Assembly: GCA_965203305.1 (NCBI GenBank)
Contig: OZ241874.1
Coordinates: forward strand, 2,666,001-2,730,000
Length of the DNA stretch: 64,000 bases
Direction: 5' to 3'
Source: Bin80 sp965203305
Lineage (GTDB): Bacteria; Bacteroidota; Rhodothermia; Rhodothermales; Bin80
Under the pieces are notes generated by a model. That model was given only the letters and a program-made list of their open reading frames with translations, searched no databases and was not told the DNA's origin. Below are positions 53,194 to 61,320 of this stretch, piece after piece; within the stretch, counting starts at the first letter, position 1, and every line of letters starts with the position of its first letter. The translations under genes and the position numbers were made by a program.

Positions 53194-54315
53194 GTGATAC
53201 TCATACTCAAATCTGATACAAAACAGGATGCACCGCAGTACCATCTGCTCACCCGCTACCTGGACTCACTCACAAATATTACCTATCAGGTCCGGCACAT
53301 CCAGGGGGCTGGACAACTCCTGACAGAGATCTATCTCTTGGGAGATACCAAATCTCTTTCGGACAGCTTCATGCGGAGCCTTCCCTGCGTACAGCGTGTT
53401 GTTCGTGTGCAGGAAGCATACCGGGTGCTTGGACGACATGGACAGGAAGACTTTCCGCATCAGTTTGAATACAATGGAATCACATTCAGTCAGACGAGTC
53501 TCCATGTATTTGCCGGCCTGTGTGCCGTAGATACGCCTGAGCATGTAGAACGCATGCTCCAGAAGCTGCAGGAGCATGGACTTGTCTGTACCCGCATGGG
53601 AGCCTACAAGCCACGGACAAGCCCCTATACCTTCCAGGGGCACGGGAAAGACTGTCTCCCTTATGTCTTTGAACTGGCCGGCAAGTATGGCATCCGTGTT
53701 ATTGCCATGGAGGTAACCCACGAGTCTCATATTGAGGAGATTACCGAAGCACTGGAAGCAGCCGGACATCCCACGGGAGTCATGTTGCAGATCGGTACAC
53801 GAAATACGCAAAATTTCGAGCTTCTCAAGTGTACCGGTCGCCAGAATGACTACCCTGTCCTGATCAAGAGAGGCTTTGGGATCACCCTCAACGAATCCCT
53901 GAACGCAGCCGAGTATCTGGCCAGTGAAGGGAATCGGAATATTATCTTCGGACTGCGCGGGATGAAGACGAACCTCGGTGACCCACACCGAAACTTCGTT
54001 GACTTCACACATGTGCCCGTTGTACACCGTCTGACCCGAATGCCCGTCTGTGTGGATCCGTCTCACTCCGTAGGTAACCGGCAGAGAAGCCCTGACGGGT
54101 TAATGGATGTGATGCATGCGACGGCACAGGGGATCATCGCCGGGGCAAACATGATTCTGGTGGACTTTCACCCGAAACCGTCCGAAGCACTTGTGGATGG
54201 CCCCCAGGCACTGCTTCTGGAGGAGCTTCCGCTCTTCATGGAGGATATTCAGATTGCACGGGATGCCTATCTCAGGCGTGTCCAGCTGGTTCAGTCCAAC
54301 CGGCAGGAATCATAA
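53194..54315 (+). CDS. aroF: 3-deoxy-7-phosphoheptulonate synthase
   Basis: This 373-residue DAHP synthase is the first enzyme of the shikimate pathway (PEP plus erythrose-4-phosphate). It starts at GTG 53194. The N-terminal 75 residues form the ferredoxin-like regulatory domain of type I-beta enzymes, followed by the barrel with MGAYKPRTSPYTFQGHG, LQIGTRNTQNFELL, LIKRGFGITLNESLNAAEY and VCVDPSHSVGNRQ. The gene overlaps the pepF 3' end by 25 bp on the opposite strand. Feedback inhibition via the N-terminal domain is known for relatives. Confidence 0.94.
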   Translation: MILILKSDTKQDAPQYHLLTRYLDSLTNITYQVRHIQGAGQLLTEIYLLGDTKSLSDSFMRSLPCVQRVVRVQEAYRVLGRHGQEDFPHQFEYNGITFSQTSLHVFAGLCAVDTPEHVERMLQKLQEHGLVCTRMGAYKPRTSPYTFQGHGKDCLPYVFELAGKYGIRVIAMEVTHESHIEEITEALEAAGHPTGVMLQIGTRNTQNFELLKCTGRQNDYPVLIKRGFGITLNESLNAAEYLASEGNRNIIFGLRGMKTNLGDPHRNFVDFTHVPVVHRLTRMPVCVDPSHSVGNRQRSPDGLMDVMHATAQGIIAGANMILVDFHPKPSEALVDGPQALLLEELPLFMEDIQIARDAYLRRVQLVQSNRQES

Positions 54316-56078
54316 CTGGCTTCAGCCCGCTCAATCAGTGTTTCGATTGCATGCAGCCCCTTCTCCCAGAATGCAGGGTCTTGCAGATCAACGCCGAGAC
54401 GAGCTGCCAAGACATGTGGCCAGTCGGATCCGCCTGCCCGCATAAGTTCAATGTACTGATCCGGGAACGCATCTGGGCACTCAAGATAGCGGGCATACAA
54501 GGCCAGGACTAGCAGCTCCCCGAAAGCATAGGCATACACATACCCGGGCGTATGCAGGAAGTGGGGGATATAGCTCCACCAGCGGCGGTACTGTTCTGTC
54601 AGAACCACACTGCCGCCATACATGGCGGACTGGGTTGCCATCCAGTGTTCTGCAAACATGTCGGCAGACAGTTCCCCCTGCTCGCGCCTTGCCGTATGGA
54701 TGGCATCCTCAAACCGATTCATGGCAACCTGACGAAAGACCGTTGCCATCGTGTCATCAATCTTGCTGACCAGGAGGGACAGTACGTTACGTGGACTGGA
54801 TTCGGCAGCCAGCAGACGCTGGAAGACCAGCATCTCCCCGAATACAGACGCTGTTTCTGCCGTGGTGAGCGGCGTAGAGGCCAGTAGATACCCCTGCTCT
54901 CCAGAAAGAAACTGATGGACCCCATGTCCCAGCTCATGTGCAAGCGTTTGTACATCTCGTGCACGCCCGGTATAGTTCAGCAAAACATACGGATGTACAC
55001 TTGGGACCGCCCCATGACTGAATGCTCCTCCCTGCTTGCCTTCCTGAACGGGAGCATCAATCCAGTTCTCCGCAAAAAATCGCTCCGCAATCTCTGCCAT
55101 GAGCGGATGGAATCCCTGATAACTCTCCAGTGTGATCTTCCGAGCATCGCTCCATGAATAGTGCACTTCACTCTCCCCGACAGGTGCATAGCGGTCGTAA
55201 TCATACAGCGGATCAAGTCCAAGAATCCTGCTTTTCAGTTTATAGAAACGATGGACCAGATCATAGCGGCTCACGACGGACTGGATCAGGGCTTCTGCGG
55301 TCTCGTCCGCGATTTCGTTGCTCAGATTGCGAGATTTGAGCCAGTGAGGCAGCCCTCTCATATAATCATTGGAAGCCTTCTCGGCCAGGAGTGTATTGAA
55401 GATATGGGTAAGCGTATGCTCCTTTTGGACAAGCCCTTGTGTAAAGCTCTCTGAAGCCTCCCTGCGCAGATCCCGATCATGCGCATGCAGCTTTGCCAGA
55501 ACATGTTCCTGAGAGAGATCTTCTCCACGGAGCTTGAAGCGCATTCGGCTCATTGTTTCTGTGAAGTAGCGCATCCATGCTGCCCGCCCCGTCACCTGTG
55601 TTTCTGCCAGAATCTTTTCTTCGGGTTCGGACAGGGCATAGCTTTTCAGGAGTCGCTCGCATTCAAGAAAATGGCGGTATCCGGCAAGCTCCGAATTCTC
55701 CATCAACACCTGGGCTTGTTCTTCTTCCACCTGCATCCACTCCAGTCCGACGAACAGGAGTTTCTTTCCAATCCTGGTACACAGTTCACGCACCTCTTGT
55801 AAAAGAGCTCCCCGCTCGGGATCATCTGTGGCGGTTGCCCACGACAGATATACATAGGTCATGGCCTGTCCAGTTCGCTCCTGAATCTGCTCGTATTCTG
55901 TGAGTGCCTGTTTCATTCGCGTGGCATTCAGACTTGCAATTCTGCCTCTCCATGAAATGCGAAATCTTTCTGCCTCCCCGGTTACCTCTGCCAGATCATT
56001 CCGCAGAGCAGATTCATCAGGGTAGAGATGGGTCAGATCCCAGTGAACATTCTCTGCACCGGTAATATTTGTACTCAT
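54291..56078 (-). CDS. pepF: M3 family oligoendopeptidase
   Basis: This 595-residue zinc peptidase is of the PepF (M3B) type. The HExxH motif is in LAHELGHGVHQFLS, followed by the third ligand region TTAETASVFGEMLVF. The C-terminal YRRWWSYIPHFLHTPGYVYA block and N-terminal EQIQERTGQAMTYVYLSWA helices are typical. It cleaves peptides of roughly 7-17 residues in the cytoplasm. Length and motif order are as expected. It converges on the DAHP synthase with overlapping ends. Confidence 0.94.
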   Translation of the reverse strand: MSTNITGAENVHWDLTHLYPDESALRNDLAEVTGEAERFRISWRGRIASLNATRMKQALTEYEQIQERTGQAMTYVYLSWATATDDPERGALLQEVRELCTRIGKKLLFVGLEWMQVEEEQAQVLMENSELAGYRHFLECERLLKSYALSEPEEKILAETQVTGRAAWMRYFTETMSRMRFKLRGEDLSQEHVLAKLHAHDRDLRREASESFTQGLVQKEHTLTHIFNTLLAEKASNDYMRGLPHWLKSRNLSNEIADETAEALIQSVVSRYDLVHRFYKLKSRILGLDPLYDYDRYAPVGESEVHYSWSDARKITLESYQGFHPLMAEIAERFFAENWIDAPVQEGKQGGAFSHGAVPSVHPYVLLNYTGRARDVQTLAHELGHGVHQFLSGEQGYLLASTPLTTAETASVFGEMLVFQRLLAAESSPRNVLSLLVSKIDDTMATVFRQVAMNRFEDAIHTARREQGELSADMFAEHWMATQSAMYGGSVVLTEQYRRWWSYIPHFLHTPGYVYAYAFGELLVLALYARYLECPDAFPDQYIELMRAGGSDWPHVLAARLGVDLQDPAFWEKGLHAIETLIERAEASYDSCRLD

Positions 56079-56166
56079 TGCGTACTGTTACAAAGTGGGA
56101 ATCACGTGGAACTTTGATGTCTGTGGATTGTTGTAGCATGCATCTCACAATCCAGCCAACTCCCTG

Positions 56167-56499
56167 ATGTCCTATCAACAAATCAGTTCTATTGAAGAGT
56201 TTCATCAAGTTCTGGAGAAATCCGGTTCAGAGGTCCTTGTTGTATTCAAGCACAGCTCTACCTGCGAACTCTCGGCGGAGGCAAAGCTCGAGATGGCACA
56301 TGTCAAGGTGCCCGTTTTTGAGCTGGTCGTGCAGACCGCCCGTCCTCTCTCCAATCACATTGAGGAGTATTTTGGAATTCGGCATGAATCCCCCCAGGTG
56401 ATTCTGATTCATCAGGGGAAGCCGATCTATCATGCCTCTCACAAGGCTGTGAAAGCGGACAGCATTCATGCGGCCGCGGACTCTGCTGTGCCTGTTTGA
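56167..56499 (+). CDS. YtxJ-like monothiol bacilliredoxin
   Basis: This 110-residue thioredoxin-fold protein has a single redox cysteine in VVFKHSSTCELSAEAKLEM (Cys37 region), the YtxJ/DUF2847 signature normally reading FKHSTTCPIS. The cis-Pro region is SPQVILIHQGKPIYHASH. YtxJ homologues occur in bacillithiol-producing bacteria and are proposed to remove bacillithiol from protein thiols, so the organism may use bacillithiol; the synthesis genes are not in this window. It is divergent from pepF. Confidence 0.85.
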   Translation: MSYQQISSIEEFHQVLEKSGSEVLVVFKHSSTCELSAEAKLEMAHVKVPVFELVVQTARPLSNHIEEYFGIRHESPQVILIHQGKPIYHASHKAVKADSIHAAADSAVPV

Positions 56500-56639
56500 A
56501 TTTGACAGCATCCCCGTCTCTGGCAAAGAAACCGGGAAGGTGTACCTGGCTGAGGATATTTGATCTTGTATCCCCTCCGGTCTGGATGTGACAGGGAGTC
56601 TGGTGCAGCTTGGATTGGTGGGGACTGCGGATATCCTGA

Positions 56640-56999
56640 TCACGGCAGTGAACCGGGTGTGTCACCTTTGCCCGGAGCGGAGCTGAAAAACTCTTCAAAC
56701 TTGTTCGCTTTCTGTGCAAATTCCTGGCACTCTGGCATCGGCTCTTTCGTTTGCGTGACATTGGGCCAGATCTTTGCGTACTCCGTGTTGAGCTTGAGCC
56801 ACTTGCCATCGGGATCATCTTCAGATTCCGGCTTGATGGCCTCAACGGGACACTCCGGCTCACACACCCCGCAATCAATGCACTCGTCCGGGTGAATGGC
56901 GAGCATGTTTTCGCCTTCATAGAAACAATCTACGGGACACACTGCAACACAGTCCATGTACTTGCACCGGATGCAAGGATCCATTACGATATAGGCCAT
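56640..56999 (-). CDS. fdxA: 7Fe ferredoxin FdxA
   Basis: From ATG 56999 this is a 119-residue Azotobacter-type seven-iron ferredoxin. Cysteines 9, 12, 17, 21 and 25 lie in DPCIRCKYMDCVAVCPVDC, and 40, 43, 46 and 50 in DECIDCGVCEPECP, giving one 3Fe-4S and one 4Fe-4S cluster. The C-terminal extension (WLKLNTEYAKIWPNVTQ) is characteristic. It carries electrons in the cytoplasm. It lies 137 bp downstream of metH on the same strand, so a common transcript is possible but not shown. Confidence 0.95.
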   Translation of the reverse strand: MAYIVMDPCIRCKYMDCVAVCPVDCFYEGENMLAIHPDECIDCGVCEPECPVEAIKPESEDDPDGKWLKLNTEYAKIWPNVTQTKEPMPECQEFAQKANKFEEFFSSAPGKGDTPGSLP

Positions 57000-57136
57000 G
57001 AGCAGAACCAATTCTGTTTGCGTAAGGACAACGGACAGGATCAGATGTCCATCTGACTTTTCACCGGAAAATCGTTTGAAGTATACGTTATACGGTTCCT
57101 GAGAGAGAGATCCCTCTGCCGAAATTAGCCCTATGC

Positions 57137-59767
57137 TCAAGCGGGGATTTGCGCAACCTCCGCAGGATCATAGTTCAGAATTGGGCCCAGCCAGCGTTCC
57201 ACCGCTGGAATATCCATGCCTTTCCTTTGTGCATAATCTTCTACCTGATCACGCTCAATCCTGCCAACAGAAAAGTAGACGCTCTCTGGATGTGCAAAAT
57301 ACAGGCCGGACACCGAAGCAGCCGGAGTCATTGCATAACTGGTCGTCAGTGCCATGCCAATGCGGTGAGCATCCAGCAGGCGGAATATGGTCCCCTTCTC
57401 CGTGTGATCTGGCTGGCAGGGATATCCCGGGGCAGGACGAATCCCGGAATACGCCTCTCTGATCAGGGCATCATTGTCAAAACTCTCATCCGCTGCATAG
57501 CCCCAGAGCTCCTTTCGCACACGCTCATGCATAAACTCGGCCATCGCTTCTGCGAAGCGGTCCGCAATCGCCTTGATCATGATCGCAGAATAGTCATCTG
57601 ACCTGGATTCAAATTCCTGAGCGATCCGTTCGGTTTCGGACCCGGCAGTGACAGCAAATGCGCCAACATGATCACCTGATCTGGCAATAAAGTCAGACAG
57701 AGCGTAATTGGCCCTGCTGTTGTTTTTGACCATCTGCTGCCGCAGCGTGTGGAATGTATCTCCGGTATCAATCCTGATATCATCTCCCTCTCTGGACGCT
57801 CCCCAGAACCCGATGACCGCCTTCGGGCCGAACCAGCCCTCCTCAACAATCTGCTTCATCATCATCTGCGTATCGTGCCAGAGCTCTCGTGCCGCCTTTC
57901 CGACAACCTTGTCCTGAAGAATTTTCGGGTAACGTCCGGCCAAATTCCAGCTCACGAAATAAGGGGTCCAGTCAATGTACCGAGCGAGTTCTGACAGATC
58001 AAAATCTTTGAACACCTTCGTCCCCAGAAAGCTGGGGGGACACGGCGGTGGAGAACTCAGCCTGTGCGCATGAGAGCGTGCCACCTGAACCGGATGACGG
58101 GGCTTGGGAGGACCACCTGCGCGAAGATCACGCATGCGCTGGTACTTGTTCCGGGTGGTCTTGACAAAAAGTGGCCGCTCATCTTCGGACAGCAGAGAGG
58201 AAACAACACCAAAAGCCCGGCTGGCATCCGTGACATGGATCGTTGGTCCATTGTTTCGGGCCGGATCAATTTTGACAGCGGTATGTGCTGGTGATGTCGT
58301 CGCTCCTCCAATCAGCAATGGCTGTTTCATGTCAAGACGCTGCATTTCCCGTGCCACATAGACCATCTCGTCAAGACTGGGAGTGATCAGACCAGAGAGA
58401 CCGATAATGTCTGCATTTTCCTGCTTTGCCTTTGCAAGAATCTCTTCACATGGCACCATCACCCCCATGTCAATGATTTCATATCCGTTGCACGCGAGTA
58501 CTACGCCGACGATATTTTTTCCGATATCGTGCACATCCCCCTTGACGGTTGCCATCAGGACTTTCCCGCTGGAAGTATCTGTGGTACCGAGTTCTTCTTT
58601 CTCTGCCTGCATGAACGGGTCCAGATATGCGACGGCTGCCTTCATGACACGGGCGGATTTCACGACTTGCGGCAAAAACATCTTCCCTGAACCAAACAGA
58701 TCTCCCACCACATTCATGCCGTCCATCAGCGGACCCTCAATCACATGCAAGGGACGCTCTGCACCTGCACGAGCTTCTTCAGTGTCCTCGTGAATGAACT
58801 CCGTGATGCCATGTACAAGAGCATGCTCAAGACGCTTCGCCACGGATAATTCTCTCCATGACAGGTCCTTCTCTGCCGACTTGCCTTTTTGGCCACGAAA
58901 CTGTTCGGCATACGCAACAAGTGCCTCGGTGGCACTCTCCTTCCGGTTGAGGATTACATCCTCAACCAGATCCCGCAGTTTCGGCTCAATCTCGTCATAA
59001 ATGTCAAGTTGCCCGGCATTCAGGATCGCCATGTTCATTCCCGCAGGGATGGCATGGTAGAGAAAGACCGAGTGCATCGCGCGGCGTACCGGCTCATTGC
59101 CGCGAAAACTGAAGGAGACATTGGAGAGCCCGCCCGAAATGTGACAGCCTGGACAGGTCATTCGGATGATCTTTGCAGCTTCCATAAAATCAACGGCATA
59201 GTTATTATGCTCTGGAATGCCTGTGGCAACGGCAAAGATATTGGGATCAAAGATGATATCTTCGGCAGGGAACCCGACTTCTTCGGTGAGCAGTTTGTAT
59301 GCACGCTGGCAGATCTCAACTTTGCGGGAAGCGATGTCCGCCTGCCCATCTTCGTCAAATGCCATCACCACTACTGCAGCACCGTAGGTCAGGCACTTGT
59401 GCGCCTGTACCCGAAACTGCTCTTCCCCTTCTTTCAGGGAGATCGAATTGACAACCGACTTCCCCTGTACACACTTGAGGCCTGCTTCAATCACATCCCA
59501 CTTGGAGCTGTCAAGCATAACAGGGACACGGGCAATATCCGGCTCCGCTGCAATCAGATTGAGAAATGTTTGCATGGCCTCTGCACCATCAAGCATTCCC
59601 TCATCCATATTGACATCAATGATCTGGGCACCGTTCGCAACCTGCTGGCGTGCAACCTCAACCGCAGCAGAATACTCCCCGTTCGTGATCAGTTTCCGGA
59701 ATCTGGCAGATCCGGTCACATTTGTGCGCTCGCCAATATTTACGAAACTCTGTGAAGCTGTAGCCAT
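57137..59767 (-). CDS. metH: Methionine synthase, C-terminal part (pterin, B12 and activation domains)
   Basis: The start chosen is ATG 59767 (MATASQSFVNIGERTNVTGS), giving 876 residues. Domains are pterin-binding (FVNIGERTNVTGSARF to about 270), the B12 cap and cobalamin-binding module (MATVKGDVHDIGKNIVGVVL, with the axial histidine), and the AdoMet activation domain (RPAPGYPCQPDHTEKG, where A-C is usual instead of C-Q). The homocysteine-binding half is in a separate gene at 60022, so MetH is split. Together they methylate homocysteine with methyltetrahydrofolate. An alternative start at 59842 adds 25 unlike residues. Confidence 0.95.
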   Translation of the reverse strand: MATASQSFVNIGERTNVTGSARFRKLITNGEYSAAVEVARQQVANGAQIIDVNMDEGMLDGAEAMQTFLNLIAAEPDIARVPVMLDSSKWDVIEAGLKCVQGKSVVNSISLKEGEEQFRVQAHKCLTYGAAVVVMAFDEDGQADIASRKVEICQRAYKLLTEEVGFPAEDIIFDPNIFAVATGIPEHNNYAVDFMEAAKIIRMTCPGCHISGGLSNVSFSFRGNEPVRRAMHSVFLYHAIPAGMNMAILNAGQLDIYDEIEPKLRDLVEDVILNRKESATEALVAYAEQFRGQKGKSAEKDLSWRELSVAKRLEHALVHGITEFIHEDTEEARAGAERPLHVIEGPLMDGMNVVGDLFGSGKMFLPQVVKSARVMKAAVAYLDPFMQAEKEELGTTDTSSGKVLMATVKGDVHDIGKNIVGVVLACNGYEIIDMGVMVPCEEILAKAKQENADIIGLSGLITPSLDEMVYVAREMQRLDMKQPLLIGGATTSPAHTAVKIDPARNNGPTIHVTDASRAFGVVSSLLSEDERPLFVKTTRNKYQRMRDLRAGGPPKPRHPVQVARSHAHRLSSPPPCPPSFLGTKVFKDFDLSELARYIDWTPYFVSWNLAGRYPKILQDKVVGKAARELWHDTQMMMKQIVEEGWFGPKAVIGFWGASREGDDIRIDTGDTFHTLRQQMVKNNSRANYALSDFIARSGDHVGAFAVTAGSETERIAQEFESRSDDYSAIMIKAIADRFAEAMAEFMHERVRKELWGYAADESFDNDALIREAYSGIRPAPGYPCQPDHTEKGTIFRLLDAHRIGMALTTSYAMTPAASVSGLYFAHPESVYFSVGRIERDQVEDYAQRKGMDIPAVERWLGPILNYDPAEVAQIPA

Positions 59768-60021
59768 CAAAGATTCCTGTCGCACCCGTTCAGAGAAGAT
59801 TACACGATTCCGAGCATCCTGAGTTTGCCATCCGGCAGACAATCCTGATCTTGTGCAGAGAAGGTATCTGTGTCATATCTCGTATGCAGTCCTTGACTAG
59901 ATGGAATCATTGCCAATGTTCGGAGAAGGAATTTTGTGCGATTCCTGAAGCACATCGGAAACAAGTATCGTGTCCGAATTTGCCATATTCCAGTGACGAG
60001 AGAGCACACATTGCAACCCCG

Positions 60022-61098
60022 TTAATTTGCTATCTCAAAGGGTTCCAGCCCTGCGAGTCGCATCGTACCTGTGCTTTCTGCCAGCTCTCTCGGCTCTATC
60101 CCTTCTATAGACTTGGCCATTGCACGAATATGGTCTGGGGTTGTACCGCAGCATCCCCCCAGTATATTGACAAGCCCGTCTTCTGCCCATTTTGCAACCT
60201 TGCAGGAAGTTACTTCTGGCTCTTCGTCATACTGTCCCATCTCGTTCGGCAGCCCTGCATTCGGATAGGCAGCGACCAGTGTATCTGCAATCCGCGAAAG
60301 TGCAGCAATATAAGGGCGCATCAGATCGGCTCCCAGTGCACAGTTAAACCCGATGGCAAAGGGATTTGCGTGCCGGACAGAATACCAGAATGCCTCTGCG
60401 GTCTGCCCTGAAAGAGTGCGGCCAGACCGGTCCGTAATGGTGCCCGAGATCCAGACTGGAAGCCTCTCAAGCCCCTCTGATTCGAGATCCATGACGGCCT
60501 TGATTGCCGCCTTGCAGTTCAGTGTATCCGTAATCGTTTCAATCAGGTAGAGATGTACTCCCCCTTGATTCAGTGCTTGAATCTGCTCCCGGTACGCTTG
60601 ATAGACCTGATCAAATGTGACATCTCGTGCCCCGGGGTTATTGACATCCGAGCTCATGGAAAGCATTTTATTCAGAGGACCGATGGAGCCTGCGGCAAAA
60701 CGTGGCTTGTGCGGCTCTTTTTCCGTCCATTGATCTGCGGATTCCCTAGCCAGCCTTGCCCCCTCAAGATTGATGTCCATGACTTCCTGAGACTCAAGCG
60801 CATAGTCACTCTGGGCAATTGTTGTTGCTGAAAATGTGTTGGTTTCCGAAATATCCGCTCCGGACTCAAAATAAATGTTGTGTAAATCTGACACATATTT
60901 GGGGCGGGTCAGGCATAGAATATCATTGTTGCCTTTCATTTGCCCCGGGTATTTTTCCACACAGAATCGTGTACCGCGATAATCCTCCTCGTCCAGACCC
61001 ATACGCTGGAACATCACCCCCCAGGAGCCGTCCAGTAACAGGATGCGCTTCCTCGCAATCTTGTGAAGCTGGGCGATCCGGTCTTTTCGATTGTTCAT
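60022..61098 (-). CDS. metH: Methionine synthase, N-terminal homocysteine-binding part
   Basis: This is a 358-residue protein equal to the N-terminal homocysteine S-methyltransferase domain of MetH. It starts RILLLDGSWGVMFQRMGLD and has YFESGADISETNTFSATTIA. Zinc ligands are visible in IGFNCALGADLMRPY and NILGGCCGTTPDHIRAM. It ends within the linker region, and 254 bp separate it from the gene for the rest of MetH. The two products must assemble for catalysis. Upstream lies the 176-bp inverted-repeat element and then the ArsR-methyltransferase-MetF fusion. Confidence 0.94.
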   Translation of the reverse strand: MNNRKDRIAQLHKIARKRILLLDGSWGVMFQRMGLDEEDYRGTRFCVEKYPGQMKGNNDILCLTRPKYVSDLHNIYFESGADISETNTFSATTIAQSDYALESQEVMDINLEGARLARESADQWTEKEPHKPRFAAGSIGPLNKMLSMSSDVNNPGARDVTFDQVYQAYREQIQALNQGGVHLYLIETITDTLNCKAAIKAVMDLESEGLERLPVWISGTITDRSGRTLSGQTAEAFWYSVRHANPFAIGFNCALGADLMRPYIAALSRIADTLVAAYPNAGLPNEMGQYDEEPEVTSCKVAKWAEDGLVNILGGCCGTTPDHIRAMAKSIEGIEPRELAESTGTMRLAGLEPFEIAN

Positions 61099-61144
61099 GG
61101 GTACTGGTTCGCCGCTTGTATTCTGTTACAAGGAGTATTGTACG

Positions 61145-61320
61145 ATGGACACACAACAACAGGCCTCACTCCGAACTTCAGGCTTGCAGATGAGCAGGCA
61201 GTCCCTCTGGTCTGACAGGCACAATCTGTTCCAGACTCTGGGAAGGATAGTGAGCCTGCCTCCCGACGAGACAGTTCCACCGGAACAGAGTTGAGCCTCT
61301 GTCAGGACTTGTGTGTCCAT
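61145..61320. repeat. 176-bp element closed by 12-bp perfect inverted repeats, upstream of metH
   Basis: ATGGACACACAA (61145-61156) and TTGTGTGTCCAT (61309-61320) are perfect inverted copies. Further pairing continues outside with a G-T pair and 3 more pairs after one mismatch. Inside are small hairpins such as TTCC-ACC-GGAA and ACAGAG-TTGAGC-CTCTGT. The outer arm begins at the stop codon of the metF fusion. It could be a structured mRNA leader controlling metH, or a MITE-like insertion. No known riboswitch consensus (SAM-I, cobalamin, SAH) is recognised. Confidence 0.5.

Noticed and set aside
61099..61320. Cobalamin, SAM or SAH riboswitch upstream of metH
   Set aside because: None of the consensus boxes I know for these classes could be found; kept only as an uncharacterised structured element.
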